Positions 28,160-36,573 of a DNA stretch of 64,000 nt are shown here, piece by piece (the first letter of the stretch is position 1; each line of letters starts with the position of its first letter). The translations under genes and the position numbers were made by a program. This DNA is from Roseovarius mucosus DSM 17069. GTDB lineage: Bacteria; Pseudomonadota; Alphaproteobacteria; Rhodobacterales; Rhodobacteraceae. Location of the stretch: positions 181,901-245,900 of the forward strand of contig NZ_KN293977.1 in assembly GCF_000768555.3 (NCBI RefSeq), in the 5' to 3' direction. Under the pieces are notes generated by a model. It saw only the letters and a list, made by a program, of their open reading frames with translations. It did not search any database and was not told the origin of the DNA.

Positions 28160-29182
28160 ATGCGGAGAAGCCTCACGGTTGCGCTGTTCGCAGCGGGCTT
28201 GCTTGTTCCTGGGGGGGCGCAGGCGCTGTGCGATGTGACCTACCGCGTTCAGCCCGGAGATACGCTCGCCTCGATTGCCGAGACGCATTACGAGGATGCC
28301 GAGCAATGGACCCTGATCTATTACGCCAATCAGGCGACACTGGCAGGGCAGGTTCAGTCGCTGGTCTCCGGGCGCGACATCTATATTCCCTGTCCCGCGG
28401 AGAACCCCGAGCCGGATGCCACACCGCTGCGGCAAAGCGGGGCGGAACTGACCCTGCTCACCGCCGGGGGGGACGTGCCCTTTGCCGATCAGGATTGGCC
28501 GGGCGGCGGCATGGTCACCGAGTTGGTCAATGCCGCGCTGGAGCTGAGCCCATCACCGGTGCCCTATGAAATTGTGTGGGAGCCGGACCGCAGTCAGCAT
28601 CTAGGCCCGCTTTTGGGGCAAAAGCGCTATGATATGGGCTTTCCCTGGATCAAGCCCGATTGCAGCCTGACACCGGAAGACGACCTCTGCACCGCGTTTC
28701 ACTTTTCCGACGCCTTGATGGATTTGCCGGTGATGCTGTTCCGGCGCGCTGACAGCGATTTTCGCTACACCGAGGATGCGGATATTCTGGGCAAGCGGCT
28801 GTGTCGTCCGGCGGGGCGTTTTACCCATGATCTCGACCGGGCCGACCGGCGCTGGCTGGTGGAGGGCAAGATCAGCCTGAACCAGCCCGGCAGCCCAGAG
28901 GAATGCTTTGCGCTTTTGATGGCCGGGGCGGTGGATGCGGTCAGTCTGGATGTCTTTGAGGGCGCGGCCAAGATCGTGGCTATGGGCCTGCGCGGTCAGG
29001 TGGTTCCGGTCGAACAGCCGCTGTCGCGCGAGGCGCTCTATGCGGTGATTTCCAAGACGCATTGGCGCGGCACGACGCATCTTTACCGGCTGAATGCGGG
29101 GCTTGCCAAGCTGCACGAGAGCGGGCGCTATGGCGAGATTGTCCAGCGGCATCTGGCGCTCTTTTGGGAAGCGCTGAAATAG
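28160..29182 (+). CDS. Secreted LysM / family-3 solute-binding fusion (copy 2)
   Basis: 340 residues and the same architecture as copy 1: signal peptide (MRRSLTVALFAAGLLVPGGAQA), LysM (about 25-75, TYRVQPGDTLASIAETHY...) and a family-3 solute-binding domain (LTLLTAGGDVPFAD onward). It shares with copy 1 a series of blocks: GFPWxKPDC, KxLCRPAG, WLxxGxIxL, SPxxCxxLL and VDxVxL. The two genes are 4 nt apart and clearly a cotranscribed tandem duplication that has since diverged. Confidence 0.75.
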   Translation: MRRSLTVALFAAGLLVPGGAQALCDVTYRVQPGDTLASIAETHYEDAEQWTLIYYANQATLAGQVQSLVSGRDIYIPCPAENPEPDATPLRQSGAELTLLTAGGDVPFADQDWPGGGMVTELVNAALELSPSPVPYEIVWEPDRSQHLGPLLGQKRYDMGFPWIKPDCSLTPEDDLCTAFHFSDALMDLPVMLFRRADSDFRYTEDADILGKRLCRPAGRFTHDLDRADRRWLVEGKISLNQPGSPEECFALLMAGAVDAVSLDVFEGAAKIVAMGLRGQVVPVEQPLSREALYAVISKTHWRGTTHLYRLNAGLAKLHESGRYGEIVQRHLALFWEALK

Positions 29183-29213
29183 GCTGATCGCTTTGGCCTG
29201 TGGCGGGTTGGGG

Positions 29214-29753
29214 TTAGAGCCCGTCGAAGGCGCAGAGGGTGTGCACGTCCATGCCCATATCTGTCAGCCGCTTGTGGCCGCCCAAGTCGGGCAGATCAAC
29301 GACAAAGGCGCAGCCGGTGATGTTCCCGCCCAGCCGTTCGAGGAGCCGAATGCCCGCCGCCGCCGTGCCGCCTGTCGCCAGAAGGTCATCGACCAAGAGC
29401 ACGCGTTCGCCGGGCTGAATGGCGTCATCGTGGATTTCAACCACCGCCTCGCCATATTCAAGCTGATACTCCTCCGAGATCACCGCGCCGGGCAGCTTGC
29501 CCTTCTTGCGGATCGGCACAAAGCCCACGGATAGCTGGTGCGCGATGGCACCGCCAAGGATGAAGCCGCGCGCCTCGAGCCCTGCCACCTTGTCGATGGG
29601 CTGGCCTGCATAGGGGTGCAGCATCTGGTCGATGGCCATGCGAAAGCCGCGCGGATCGGCAAAGAGCGTGGTCACATCGCGAAAGAGGATCCCCTCATGC
29701 GGGAAATCGACGATGGTGCGGATATAGTCCTGAACGGTCTTGAGGGGGGGCAT
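29214..29753 (-). CDS. apt: Adenine phosphoribosyltransferase
   Basis: 179 residues. The PRPP motif is [16 protein letters not shown], with the N-terminal [24 protein letters not shown] and the [14 protein letters not shown] block typical of Apt. Salvages adenine to AMP. GGAG lies 8 nt before ATG 29753. In this window it stands close to mtnP, which releases adenine from methylthioadenosine, so the two enzymes fit one salvage route. Confidence 0.95.
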   Translation of the reverse strand: MPPLKTVQDYIRTIVDFPHEGILFRDVTTLFADPRGFRMAIDQMLHPYAGQPIDKVAGLEARGFILGGAIAHQLSVGFVPIRKKGKLPGAVISEEYQLEYGEAVVEIHDDAIQPGERVLLVDDLLATGGTAAAGIRLLERLGGNITGCAFVVDLPDLGGHKRLTDMGMDVHTLCAFDGL

Positions 29754-29813
29754 GGCGTGGCTCCGGTTGGCTGCGGCAGGGTTGTGGCGCAGGGCGCGCG
29801 CAGGCGCAAGCGC

Positions 29814-30194
29814 TCAGTGCGTGGTGCGATACTGGGCGATGACCTCGGTCAGGGCGCTGATCGCCCAGAGGGTGAGGCCAAAGACCACGATGCAGAGAAG
29901 GAAATTGAGCGCCGATTGGGCAAGCCGACCAAACCGCCCCGCCGGATTGCCGAGAAAGGCGATCTCGGGCCGCAAGAGAAAGCGCGACGCGATATAGCCA
30001 AAGAGCAGCGCAGAGAGACCCCAGTAGGTGACGAGAATGATCGGCTGGTCATTGGTGCGCGCCAGATAACTGGCAAAGCCCACCACCAGAACCCAGCGGA
30101 TGACCTGAAATATCTCATCGGTCAGCGCCTCAAAGCGGCGGCCCATGGCATAGCGCCAGTTTTGATCCGCGAGTTTGTCGATAAGATGGGTCAT
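29814..30194 (-). CDS. Hypothetical membrane protein
   Basis: 126 residues with three hydrophobic segments (about 32-48, 53-73 and 95-115) and a soluble N-terminus. No recognised family. It lies between mtnP and apt on the same strand and might be part of that unit; I cannot assign a role. Confidence 0.55.
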   Translation of the reverse strand: MTHLIDKLADQNWRYAMGRRFEALTDEIFQVIRWVLVVGFASYLARTNDQPIILVTYWGLSALLFGYIASRFLLRPEIAFLGNPAGRFGRLAQSALNFLLCIVVFGLTLWAISALTEVIAQYRTTH

Positions 30195-30271
30195 GCCCTT
30201 TTATTGGGCGTGACGCGCGCGGGCGTCCAGTGGTGTGACAGCCCGCGCGCGAAGAGTTGAGCGGTTGGCGA

Positions 30272-31147
30272 TCAGCCCAGAACCCGCCCCGCCACCGCAT
30301 CGAGCCGAGCCAGAAGCTTGGGGTCGCGTTTCTCGGGGGCGGTGATCAGGGCAAAGTCGAGCGCGCGGTCGCAGCCGTGCGGGCAGGGATCGCGCTCGGG
30401 GCCGAGCAGCGCAGGCAGGCGGCGCACCAGGTTGCGCCCCTTGTCGGCATTGCCGGTCAGGGTGGCGATGATGGCGCTGATATCGACCGCGCCGTGATCC
30501 GGGTGCCAGCTATCGTAATCGGTGATCATGGCAACGGAGGCGTAGCAGAGCTCTGCCTCGCGGGCGAGCTTGGCCTCGGGCATGCCGGTCATGCCGATCA
30601 CGTCGCAGCCCCAGACATCGCGGTAGAGCTTTGATTCCGCGAGGGTCGAGAATTGCGGGCCTTCCATGGCCAGATAGGTGCCGCCCTCGTGCAGGGTGAT
30701 GCCGGCATCGCGCGCCGCGACGGCGCAGGCTGCCGAGAGGCGCGGGCAGGTGGGATGCGCCACGCTGACATGGGCCACGCAGCCGGGACCGAAAAAGCTT
30801 TTCTCACGCGCAAAGGTCCGGTCGATGTACTGATCGACAAGCACGAAATCACCCGGTGCCATGTCTTCACGAAAGGACCCGCAGGCAGAGACCGAGATCA
30901 CATCGGTCACGCCCAGACGTTTCAGGGCGTCGATATTGGCGCGGTAGGGAACCGAGGTGGGGCTATGCACATGACCGCGCCCGTGGCGGGGCAGAAAGGC
31001 CATCGGCACCCCGTCGAGCGTGCCGGTGAGGATCGCATCCGAGGGCACGCCCCAAGGGGTTTCCACCGCGCGCCATTCGGCCCTTTGCAACCCGTCGATC
31101 TCGTAGAGCCCGGAGCCCCCGATTACCCCGATCATTGTCTCTGTCAT
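30272..31147 (-). CDS. mtnP: S-methyl-5'-thioadenosine phosphorylase
   Basis: 291 residues. Starts IGVIGGSGLYEI, with the phosphate-site RHGRGHVHSPTSVPYRAN, FREDMAPGDFVLVDQYIDRT and AMEGPQFSTLAES motifs of MTA phosphorylases, and GMTGMPEAKLAREAE. Cleaves methylthioadenosine to adenine plus methylthioribose 1-phosphate. ATG 31147 fits the family N-terminus. Confidence 0.93.
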   Translation of the reverse strand: MTETMIGVIGGSGLYEIDGLQRAEWRAVETPWGVPSDAILTGTLDGVPMAFLPRHGRGHVHSPTSVPYRANIDALKRLGVTDVISVSACGSFREDMAPGDFVLVDQYIDRTFAREKSFFGPGCVAHVSVAHPTCPRLSAACAVAARDAGITLHEGGTYLAMEGPQFSTLAESKLYRDVWGCDVIGMTGMPEAKLAREAELCYASVAMITDYDSWHPDHGAVDISAIIATLTGNADKGRNLVRRLPALLGPERDPCPHGCDRALDFALITAPEKRDPKLLARLDAVAGRVLG

Positions 31148-31204
31148 GTGCTGCTGTCCTGTCTGATGCCACTCGGGGTCATGGTTACGACGGTTCGCGG
31201 CAAA

Positions 31205-31240
31205 TGAAAATGCCCGCGCGGGTCCGTGATCCGCGCGGGC
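31205..31240 (-). terminator. Terminator after the isochorismatase-like gene
   Basis: Arms GCCCGCGCGG (31212-31221) and CCGCGCGGGC (31231-31240) with a 9-nt loop; on the minus strand it is followed by ATTTTCATTT. It lies about 50 nt past the stop of the gene ending at 31287. Confidence 0.6.
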
Positions 31241-31286
31241 TGCCCTGCCTGTCATCCCCGGCAGGCAGGTGCAATGGCGGCGAGCG

Positions 31287-32099
31287 TCAGCCCAGCATCG
31301 CCACGACCTCTTCGGTGGTCCAGACGGCGTTGGCCATGTAGCGGAAGTTGATCAGGGCGGCGAGATAGCCATCCCCTTCGGGCAGCATGGCGGCGGCGGT
31401 GGCGTCCTTGATCACCGCGACCTCAAAGCCCTGTTCCAGCAATTCGCGCATATGGCTTTCGGTGCAGAGGTTGGCGGACATGCCCGCGAGGATCACCTGA
31501 TCGATGCCCTGTTTGCGCAGTTGCAGGGCAAGGTCGTTATGCTCTGGCCCATAGAGCTTGTGCGGCGAGGTAACGATGGTCTTGCCGTCGTTGATATAGG
31601 GTTTGTAGATCTCGAGGAAATCGGCACCCGAGCCTTCGAACCCTTCGAGCGACAGCGGATCCTTGCGGTCGAACATGCCGATCTTGTGCATCAGCTTTTC
31701 CAGCGCGCCTTCGAATTTCCAGCCGTGATCGCTCGGATAGTAGTAATGCGGTGACACGGCGACGGTGATGCCAGCGGCCTTGGCCGCCTTGAACAGGCTT
31801 TCGATATTGGCGACGGTGTTGTTGCGCTCGACGCTGGCACCGACCACACCCCAGGTCACGCCATTGGGGCTGAGAAAATCGTTTTGCGGGTCGGTGACGA
31901 CAAGTGCCACGCGGGCGGGGTCGATCTTCATGTCGCTGGGCGGCAGGGCGGGTTCGGCGGGCTCTGCATAGGGATTGTCCTGCGCCCGTGCGCCGGTGGC
32001 GGCAAGGCCGGTCGCGGCGGCGGCAAGGGCCACGGTGCCGGTCAGCGCCTGACGGCGGGTGAGTTTCGGATCGTGGTCGTGGTCATGACAATTGCACAT
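31287..32099 (-). CDS. Tat-exported isochorismatase-like cysteine hydrolase
   Basis: 270 residues. A twin-Arg signal (LTRRQALTG followed by a hydrophobic Ala-rich stretch) precedes a cysteine hydrolase domain: catalytic Asp in VVTDPQNDF, and catalytic Cys in GMSANLCTESHMRE. The first ten residues (MCNCHDHDHD) are unusually rich in Cys, His and Asp, ahead of the twin-arginine motif. AGGAGAG lies upstream of ATG 32099. The domain hydrolyses amide or isochorismate-like substrates; the substrate is unknown. Divergent from an AraC-family regulator that may control it. Confidence 0.8.
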   Translation of the reverse strand: MCNCHDHDHDPKLTRRQALTGTVALAAAATGLAATGARAQDNPYAEPAEPALPPSDMKIDPARVALVVTDPQNDFLSPNGVTWGVVGASVERNNTVANIESLFKAAKAAGITVAVSPHYYYPSDHGWKFEGALEKLMHKIGMFDRKDPLSLEGFEGSGADFLEIYKPYINDGKTIVTSPHKLYGPEHNDLALQLRKQGIDQVILAGMSANLCTESHMRELLEQGFEVAVIKDATAAAMLPEGDGYLAALINFRYMANAVWTTEEVVAMLG

Positions 32100-32228
32100 G
32101 GTCTCTCTCCTGAGTGGCGGTTGAATGGGGCGAGTTTGGCAGGCATCATGTGCCTTTGCGTCCCGAATACGTGGCGCGTGGCATTATTTCAGTGCCAATC
32201 CTGCCCTGTCCGTGGCACGCTGCACGCT

Positions 32229-33143
32229 ATGCAGATCACAGAGACCCATGACCGAATCCTCAGCGAACTCGACATCCGTCCAGAGCCCTTTGCGCTCTGT
32301 GCGCTGGAGGGGATGTGCAGTCTCGGACTTGGGCGGGTGCCGGGCGCGACCTTGCATTATGTGCTGAGCGGAGAGGGGCATCTGAGCCTTCAGGGGCAAG
32401 CGCCAATTCCGCTTGCACCGGGGCGGCTGGTGTTGGTGCCGTCCTGTGCGCGCCATTCGCTGAGCCATAATGGCAAAGGCGCGACAGTGGTGCCGGAGTG
32501 CAAACCTGCGGGGCTCGATCTTGAGGAGCATGTGGCGCGCGGCGAGGGCGAGGGCACGATGGTGGTGCTTTGTGCGCGGCTGCATCTGGGACTGCGTGGC
32601 ACGCATGGGCTGATTGATCTCATGCGTGCGCCGCTCAGTCTTGACCTGAATGCGGCACCGGGCGCCGCACGGGCGATGGAAACCTTGCTGGGCGAGGTGG
32701 CGCAGCAGAGAACCGGCGGGCGGGCCATGGTACGCGTGCTGCTCTTGCAATGCGTGATCGAGATGCTGCGCGGGCGGATCGAGGCGAGGGACCCGGCGGT
32801 TATGTGGCTGGGGGCGCTGGCCGATCCGGGCCTGTGGAGGGCGCTCTGCGCGATGCTCGATGATCCCGGCGCGCCTCATGCGCTCGAAAGCCTTGCCGAG
32901 GCGGCGGGCATGAGCCGGTCGCGATTTGCGGAGCGGTTTCAGGCCGCCTATGGGCAGGGTCCGATGGGGTTTCTGCGGGCGTTGCGGCTGGCGCGCGCGG
33001 CGCAGCTCTTGGTGGATCAGCGCATGCCGGTCAAACGGGTGGCGCAAATGGTGGGCTTTGCCAGCCGCAGCGCGTTTACCCGCGCCTTCGTCGAAGTCTG
33101 GGGACAGTCGCCGCGCGCCTTTCGGCTGGGACAAGAGCGGTGA
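32229..33143 (+). CDS. AraC-family transcriptional regulator
   Basis: 304 residues. N-terminal cupin-type effector domain (LHYVLSGEGHLSLQGQAPIPLAPGRLVLVPSCARHSL) and a C-terminal pair of helix-turn-helix motifs (LAEAAGMSRSRFAERF and VAQMVGFASRSAFTRAF). This type of regulator often senses redox or small molecules. It is divergent from the isochorismatase-like gene across 129 nt, making that gene the probable target. Confidence 0.85.
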   Translation: MQITETHDRILSELDIRPEPFALCALEGMCSLGLGRVPGATLHYVLSGEGHLSLQGQAPIPLAPGRLVLVPSCARHSLSHNGKGATVVPECKPAGLDLEEHVARGEGEGTMVVLCARLHLGLRGTHGLIDLMRAPLSLDLNAAPGAARAMETLLGEVAQQRTGGRAMVRVLLLQCVIEMLRGRIEARDPAVMWLGALADPGLWRALCAMLDDPGAPHALESLAEAAGMSRSRFAERFQAAYGQGPMGFLRALRLARAAQLLVDQRMPVKRVAQMVGFASRSAFTRAFVEVWGQSPRAFRLGQER

Positions 33144-34529
33144 TCACGCGGGGGAACGGGCGCAGAATGTGACCATGTTGCGCCCCTGCGCCTTGGCGGC
33201 ATAGAGCGCGCGATCCGCCTCTTCGAGCAATTGGGCAACGCTGAGGGTCTGACCCATCGCGGTGGCCATGGTCACACCGATAGAGATGGTGACATGCAGC
33301 GGGGGCGTCTGGGCTGCAACTGCGATAGGGGTTTGTGCAATCATAGCGCAGAGTCGGTCGGCGGTGCGCTGGGCGCGCCTGCGGCTGGTGGCGGGGGTCA
33401 CGATCAGAAACTCCTCGCCGCCGATCCGGGCGAGCATGTCGCCGTCACGCAGGTGTGTGCGCAGGTGGCGCGTGACCGCGCAAAGAACCTGATCGCCCGC
33501 GGCGTGGCCATGGCGGTCATTGACCTGTTTGAAAAAATCGAGATCGGCCAGCATCACGGCAAAACTTTCGCCCGAAAGATGGCTGGTGTCGATCAGCCGT
33601 TGCAGAAATGGCAGGGCATAGCGGCGGTTATGCGCACCCGTGAGCGGGTCGAGCATGGCCGCGTTGAGCCCGTCGCGCAGTGCCGCGCGTAGACGTTCGG
33701 CGCGCCGCCTGCGGCGCAGTTGCGCCGAAAGGCGCAAGATCAGTTCGCGCGCGTCAGGGTGGCCAATGATCACGTCGTCAGCGCCCATATCTAGCAAGGT
33801 CACGCCAAGGGCCGCTGCATCGGCGTCGACCAACACGATAATCGGGCGGGCACGGCTGTGCGGTGCGGCCTTGAGTTCTGCCAAGAGGCGCAGGCCCTCT
33901 TCGGCCTCGGTCCCGGTGATTTGCAGCAGATAGACATCGGCCGGCGATTGCGTTTCCGAGAGCGACAGAGCGCGATCGGCGTCGATCACGGTCGTGACAT
34001 GGGATGAATGGCGTGCGAGCAGGGTTTGCAGGCCATAGGCCCCGGCGCGGGTGCGGGCGATGAGTCCGACGCGGCCCGGCGCATCAAAGCCCGGAGGAGC
34101 CTCGGCAAAGCCCAGCGCCTGTGCGCCACCGAACTGCAGATTGAGTTCCTGTTCCCCATGATGCTGGCGCAAGAGATTCCGCAGGCGCGCGAGCAGCAGC
34201 GCCTCGGGGACCGGTTTGCTCAGGACGTCATCCGCCCCGGCGCTTAGGGCCGCGCGGCGTTCTGTCGGGCAGTCCGTCGTCTGCAGGACCATGACCGGCG
34301 TGGCCCTCGCCCCTTCGGCGTGGCGCAGTGCTGCGATGAACTCTGCCGCTGTGGCATCAGACAGGCGCGCATTGGCCAAAATCAGATCGGGGCGCTGTAT
34401 GGCAACCAAGCGAAGCCCCTCCTTTGCCGATGCCGCCTGCACGACCTCGTAGTGGGCGTGGCAGAGTTTGACCTTGAGCACGATCCTGTTGGTCGCAAGA
34501 TCGTCGACGATCAGAATTTTTCCTGACAT
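33144..34529 (-). CDS. pleD: PleD-like response regulator diguanylate cyclase
   Basis: 461 residues: REC1 (about 1-120), a degenerate REC2 (about 165-285) and GGDEF (about 300-460). Makes cyclic di-GMP. The cyclase core RIGGEEFL is intact and an inhibitory RxxD site (RDGD) lies five residues upstream. In REC1 the phospho-acceptor Asp appears to be Asn (LILANARLSD), although VDD and LSKPV are kept; REC2 also lacks it. If so, it is not switched by phosphorylation in the usual way. ATG 34529 gives the conserved MSGKILIVDD start. Confidence 0.85.
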   Translation of the reverse strand: MSGKILIVDDLATNRIVLKVKLCHAHYEVVQAASAKEGLRLVAIQRPDLILANARLSDATAAEFIAALRHAEGARATPVMVLQTTDCPTERRAALSAGADDVLSKPVPEALLLARLRNLLRQHHGEQELNLQFGGAQALGFAEAPPGFDAPGRVGLIARTRAGAYGLQTLLARHSSHVTTVIDADRALSLSETQSPADVYLLQITGTEAEEGLRLLAELKAAPHSRARPIIVLVDADAAALGVTLLDMGADDVIIGHPDARELILRLSAQLRRRRRAERLRAALRDGLNAAMLDPLTGAHNRRYALPFLQRLIDTSHLSGESFAVMLADLDFFKQVNDRHGHAAGDQVLCAVTRHLRTHLRDGDMLARIGGEEFLIVTPATSRRRAQRTADRLCAMIAQTPIAVAAQTPPLHVTISIGVTMATAMGQTLSVAQLLEEADRALYAAKAQGRNMVTFCARSPA

Positions 34530-34621
34530 GGACGCGACGCCTTTGCTCTTGCCCTTTACGATTGGTTCACTATCCATGGCAGAGGTTAAGAAAACCTTTC
34601 CAGAAATTAACCGGGATCACG

Positions 34622-34900
34622 ATGCAGCAGGAAACCGCCGAAACGATTGCCTTGCAGGCGCTGGGCTGGCTCGCGGCGCAAGACGAGCTTTTGCCGGTTT
34701 TCCTCGGGGCGACGGGGGCGTCAGAACAGGATGTTCGTATGCGCGCCACCGAGCCGGAATTTCTGGGCGCGGTGCTGGATTTCCTGATGATGGACGATGC
34801 CTGGGTCGTGGGATTCTGCGATGCGCAGGGCTTGAAATACGAGACGCCGATGATGGCACGCGCGGCCTTGCCGGGCGGGGCACAGATGAGCTGGACATGA
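34622..34900 (+). CDS. DUF3572 family protein
   Basis: 92 residues, soluble, starting MQQETAETIALQALGWLAAQDELLPVFLGATG, the DUF3572 signature that often follows pleD/divK in alphaproteobacteria. Function unknown. ATG 34622 rather than upstream 34562 fits the family length. Overlaps the HAD gene by 4 nt. Confidence 0.75.
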   Translation: MQQETAETIALQALGWLAAQDELLPVFLGATGASEQDVRMRATEPEFLGAVLDFLMMDDAWVVGFCDAQGLKYETPMMARAALPGGAQMSWT

Positions 34901-35589
34901 GCCGCGCCGACGGAATCCTCTTTGACAAGGACGGCACGCTATTTGATTTCCATGCCACATGGAGCGTCTGGGCGCATGGGGTCATTCACGATCTGTCGAA
35001 GGGGGCCCCCGATGTCATGGCACGAATGGCCCGTGAGGCGCATTACGATCTGGAGGCGCGGCGATTTCACCCAACCAGCCCGATCATTGCGGGAACCAAC
35101 CGGGAAGCCGCCGAATGTCTGGGCCGCGCCTTGCCGGGCCGAGCCGTGGATGAAATCGAGGATCACCTGAGGTTGAGCGCCGCCACCGCACCGCTTGCCC
35201 CTGCCGTGCCGCTTGCCCCCTATCTCGAAGGTTTGGCCGCGCGGGGCCTGCGGTTGGGCGTGATGACCAATGACACCGAATACGGCGCGCGCGCGCATCT
35301 GGGCGCGGCGGGGGTGCTTGGGCATTTCGATTTCATCGCCGGGTTTGATTCGGGCTTTGGGGCCAAGCCCGCGCCGGGACCGCTCTTGGCCTTTGCGCGC
35401 GCCATGGCGCTAGAGCCTGCGCGTGTGATCATGGTGGGTGACAGCACCCATGACCTGATGGCAGGGCGCGCGGCGGGGATGCAATGCGTGGGCGTGCTGA
35501 CCGGCACGGCGACGCGCGGTGACCTCGAGCCGCTGGCCGACATTGTGCTGCCGGACATCGGACATATCCCCGACTGGCTGACCGCATGA
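34897..35589 (+). CDS. HAD-superfamily phosphatase
   Basis: 230 residues. HAD motif I FDKDGTLFDF, motif II GVMTND, motif III AKPAPGPL and motif IV MVGDSTHDLMAG are all present, in the subgroup of phosphoglycolate phosphatase-like hydrolases. Start overlaps the DUF3572 stop (ATGA) and its end overlaps the DMT transporter start (ATGA), so the three form one operon. Confidence 0.88.
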   Translation: MSRADGILFDKDGTLFDFHATWSVWAHGVIHDLSKGAPDVMARMAREAHYDLEARRFHPTSPIIAGTNREAAECLGRALPGRAVDEIEDHLRLSAATAPLAPAVPLAPYLEGLAARGLRLGVMTNDTEYGARAHLGAAGVLGHFDFIAGFDSGFGAKPAPGPLLAFARAMALEPARVIMVGDSTHDLMAGRAAGMQCVGVLTGTATRGDLEPLADIVLPDIGHIPDWLTA

Positions 35590-36473
35590 GGCACCATCCC
35601 CTGTTCGGTCTGGCGCTGGCGACGTTCGGCGCGCTGATGCTGACGCCCGATGCGCTCTTCATGCGCTGGTCGGGCATGGGCGGCTATCAGATGGTCGCAT
35701 GGCGCGGGTTGATGATGGGCCTTGTTTTCCTGATCTTCTGGGCCACGACCTCGAGGCACAGGGTGCGCGATCTGGGGGTTCTGGTCAGTGGGTACGGGAT
35801 TGGCATCGTGATTTGCCAATACGCCAATGCGACGCTCTTCAGCCTTGGCATCGCCAATGCGCCGGTCGCTGTCGTACTCTTCGCTGTGGCCACAGTGCCG
35901 ATTTTCGCGGCGCTCTTTGCACGGCTCATCATCAGAGAGCCGACGCGCAGGGCCACATGGATCGCCATTGTCGTGGTCATGGCGGGCATCGCTTTGGCGG
36001 TCTTTGGCGGCGGACATGGGGATGTGACGCTGGACCGCGCCGCGCTCTGGGGGGCACTGGCGGGATTGGGCGTGGCAATGGTGCTGGCGCTGAATTTCGT
36101 GATCTTGCGGGCACAGCCGCAGGTGCCCATCCTTCTGGTGATCGGGTTGGGCGCGGTGCTGGCGGGGGCATCGGGCGTGATCGTGACCGGGCCTGCGGCC
36201 ATGATGCAAGGTGAGGTCTGGGCGATTGCGATCTGTGGCCTTGTGATTCTGCCGGTGTCGTTTTTCTCTCTGTCGCTTGCGTCGCGCTATACCCATGCCT
36301 CGAATGTGAGCCTGCTGCTGTTGCTGGAGACGGTGCTCGGGCCACTCTGGGTCTGGCTGGGGACAGGCGAGGGGCCGACGCCGATGATGCTTTTAGGCGG
36401 TATGATCGTGGTGGTCACGCTGGCGATTTATCTCTGGCAGACCGGACGGCGGCGAATGGCGTTGCAATCGTGA
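35586..36473 (+). CDS. EamA/DMT-family transporter
   Basis: 295 residues with about 10 hydrophobic helices and an internal repeat (EamA halves), including PDALFMRWSGMGGYQMVAWRGLMMG. Typical of drug/metabolite transporters; substrate unknown. Overlaps the HAD gene by 4 nt. About 100 nt of non-coding DNA separates it from the MttB gene. Confidence 0.8.
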   Translation: MRHHPLFGLALATFGALMLTPDALFMRWSGMGGYQMVAWRGLMMGLVFLIFWATTSRHRVRDLGVLVSGYGIGIVICQYANATLFSLGIANAPVAVVLFAVATVPIFAALFARLIIREPTRRATWIAIVVVMAGIALAVFGGGHGDVTLDRAALWGALAGLGVAMVLALNFVILRAQPQVPILLVIGLGAVLAGASGVIVTGPAAMMQGEVWAIAICGLVILPVSFFSLSLASRYTHASNVSLLLLLETVLGPLWVWLGTGEGPTPMMLLGGMIVVVTLAIYLWQTGRRRMALQS

Positions 36474-36573
36474 CCCGTGAAAAGCAAAAACGACAGCATA
36501 CGTCGCTAAGCGGCATGTGAGGCTGCCCTGAGCGGTGTTTCGTGAGGTCAAACGAGCACCGGAGGGGCATCAG

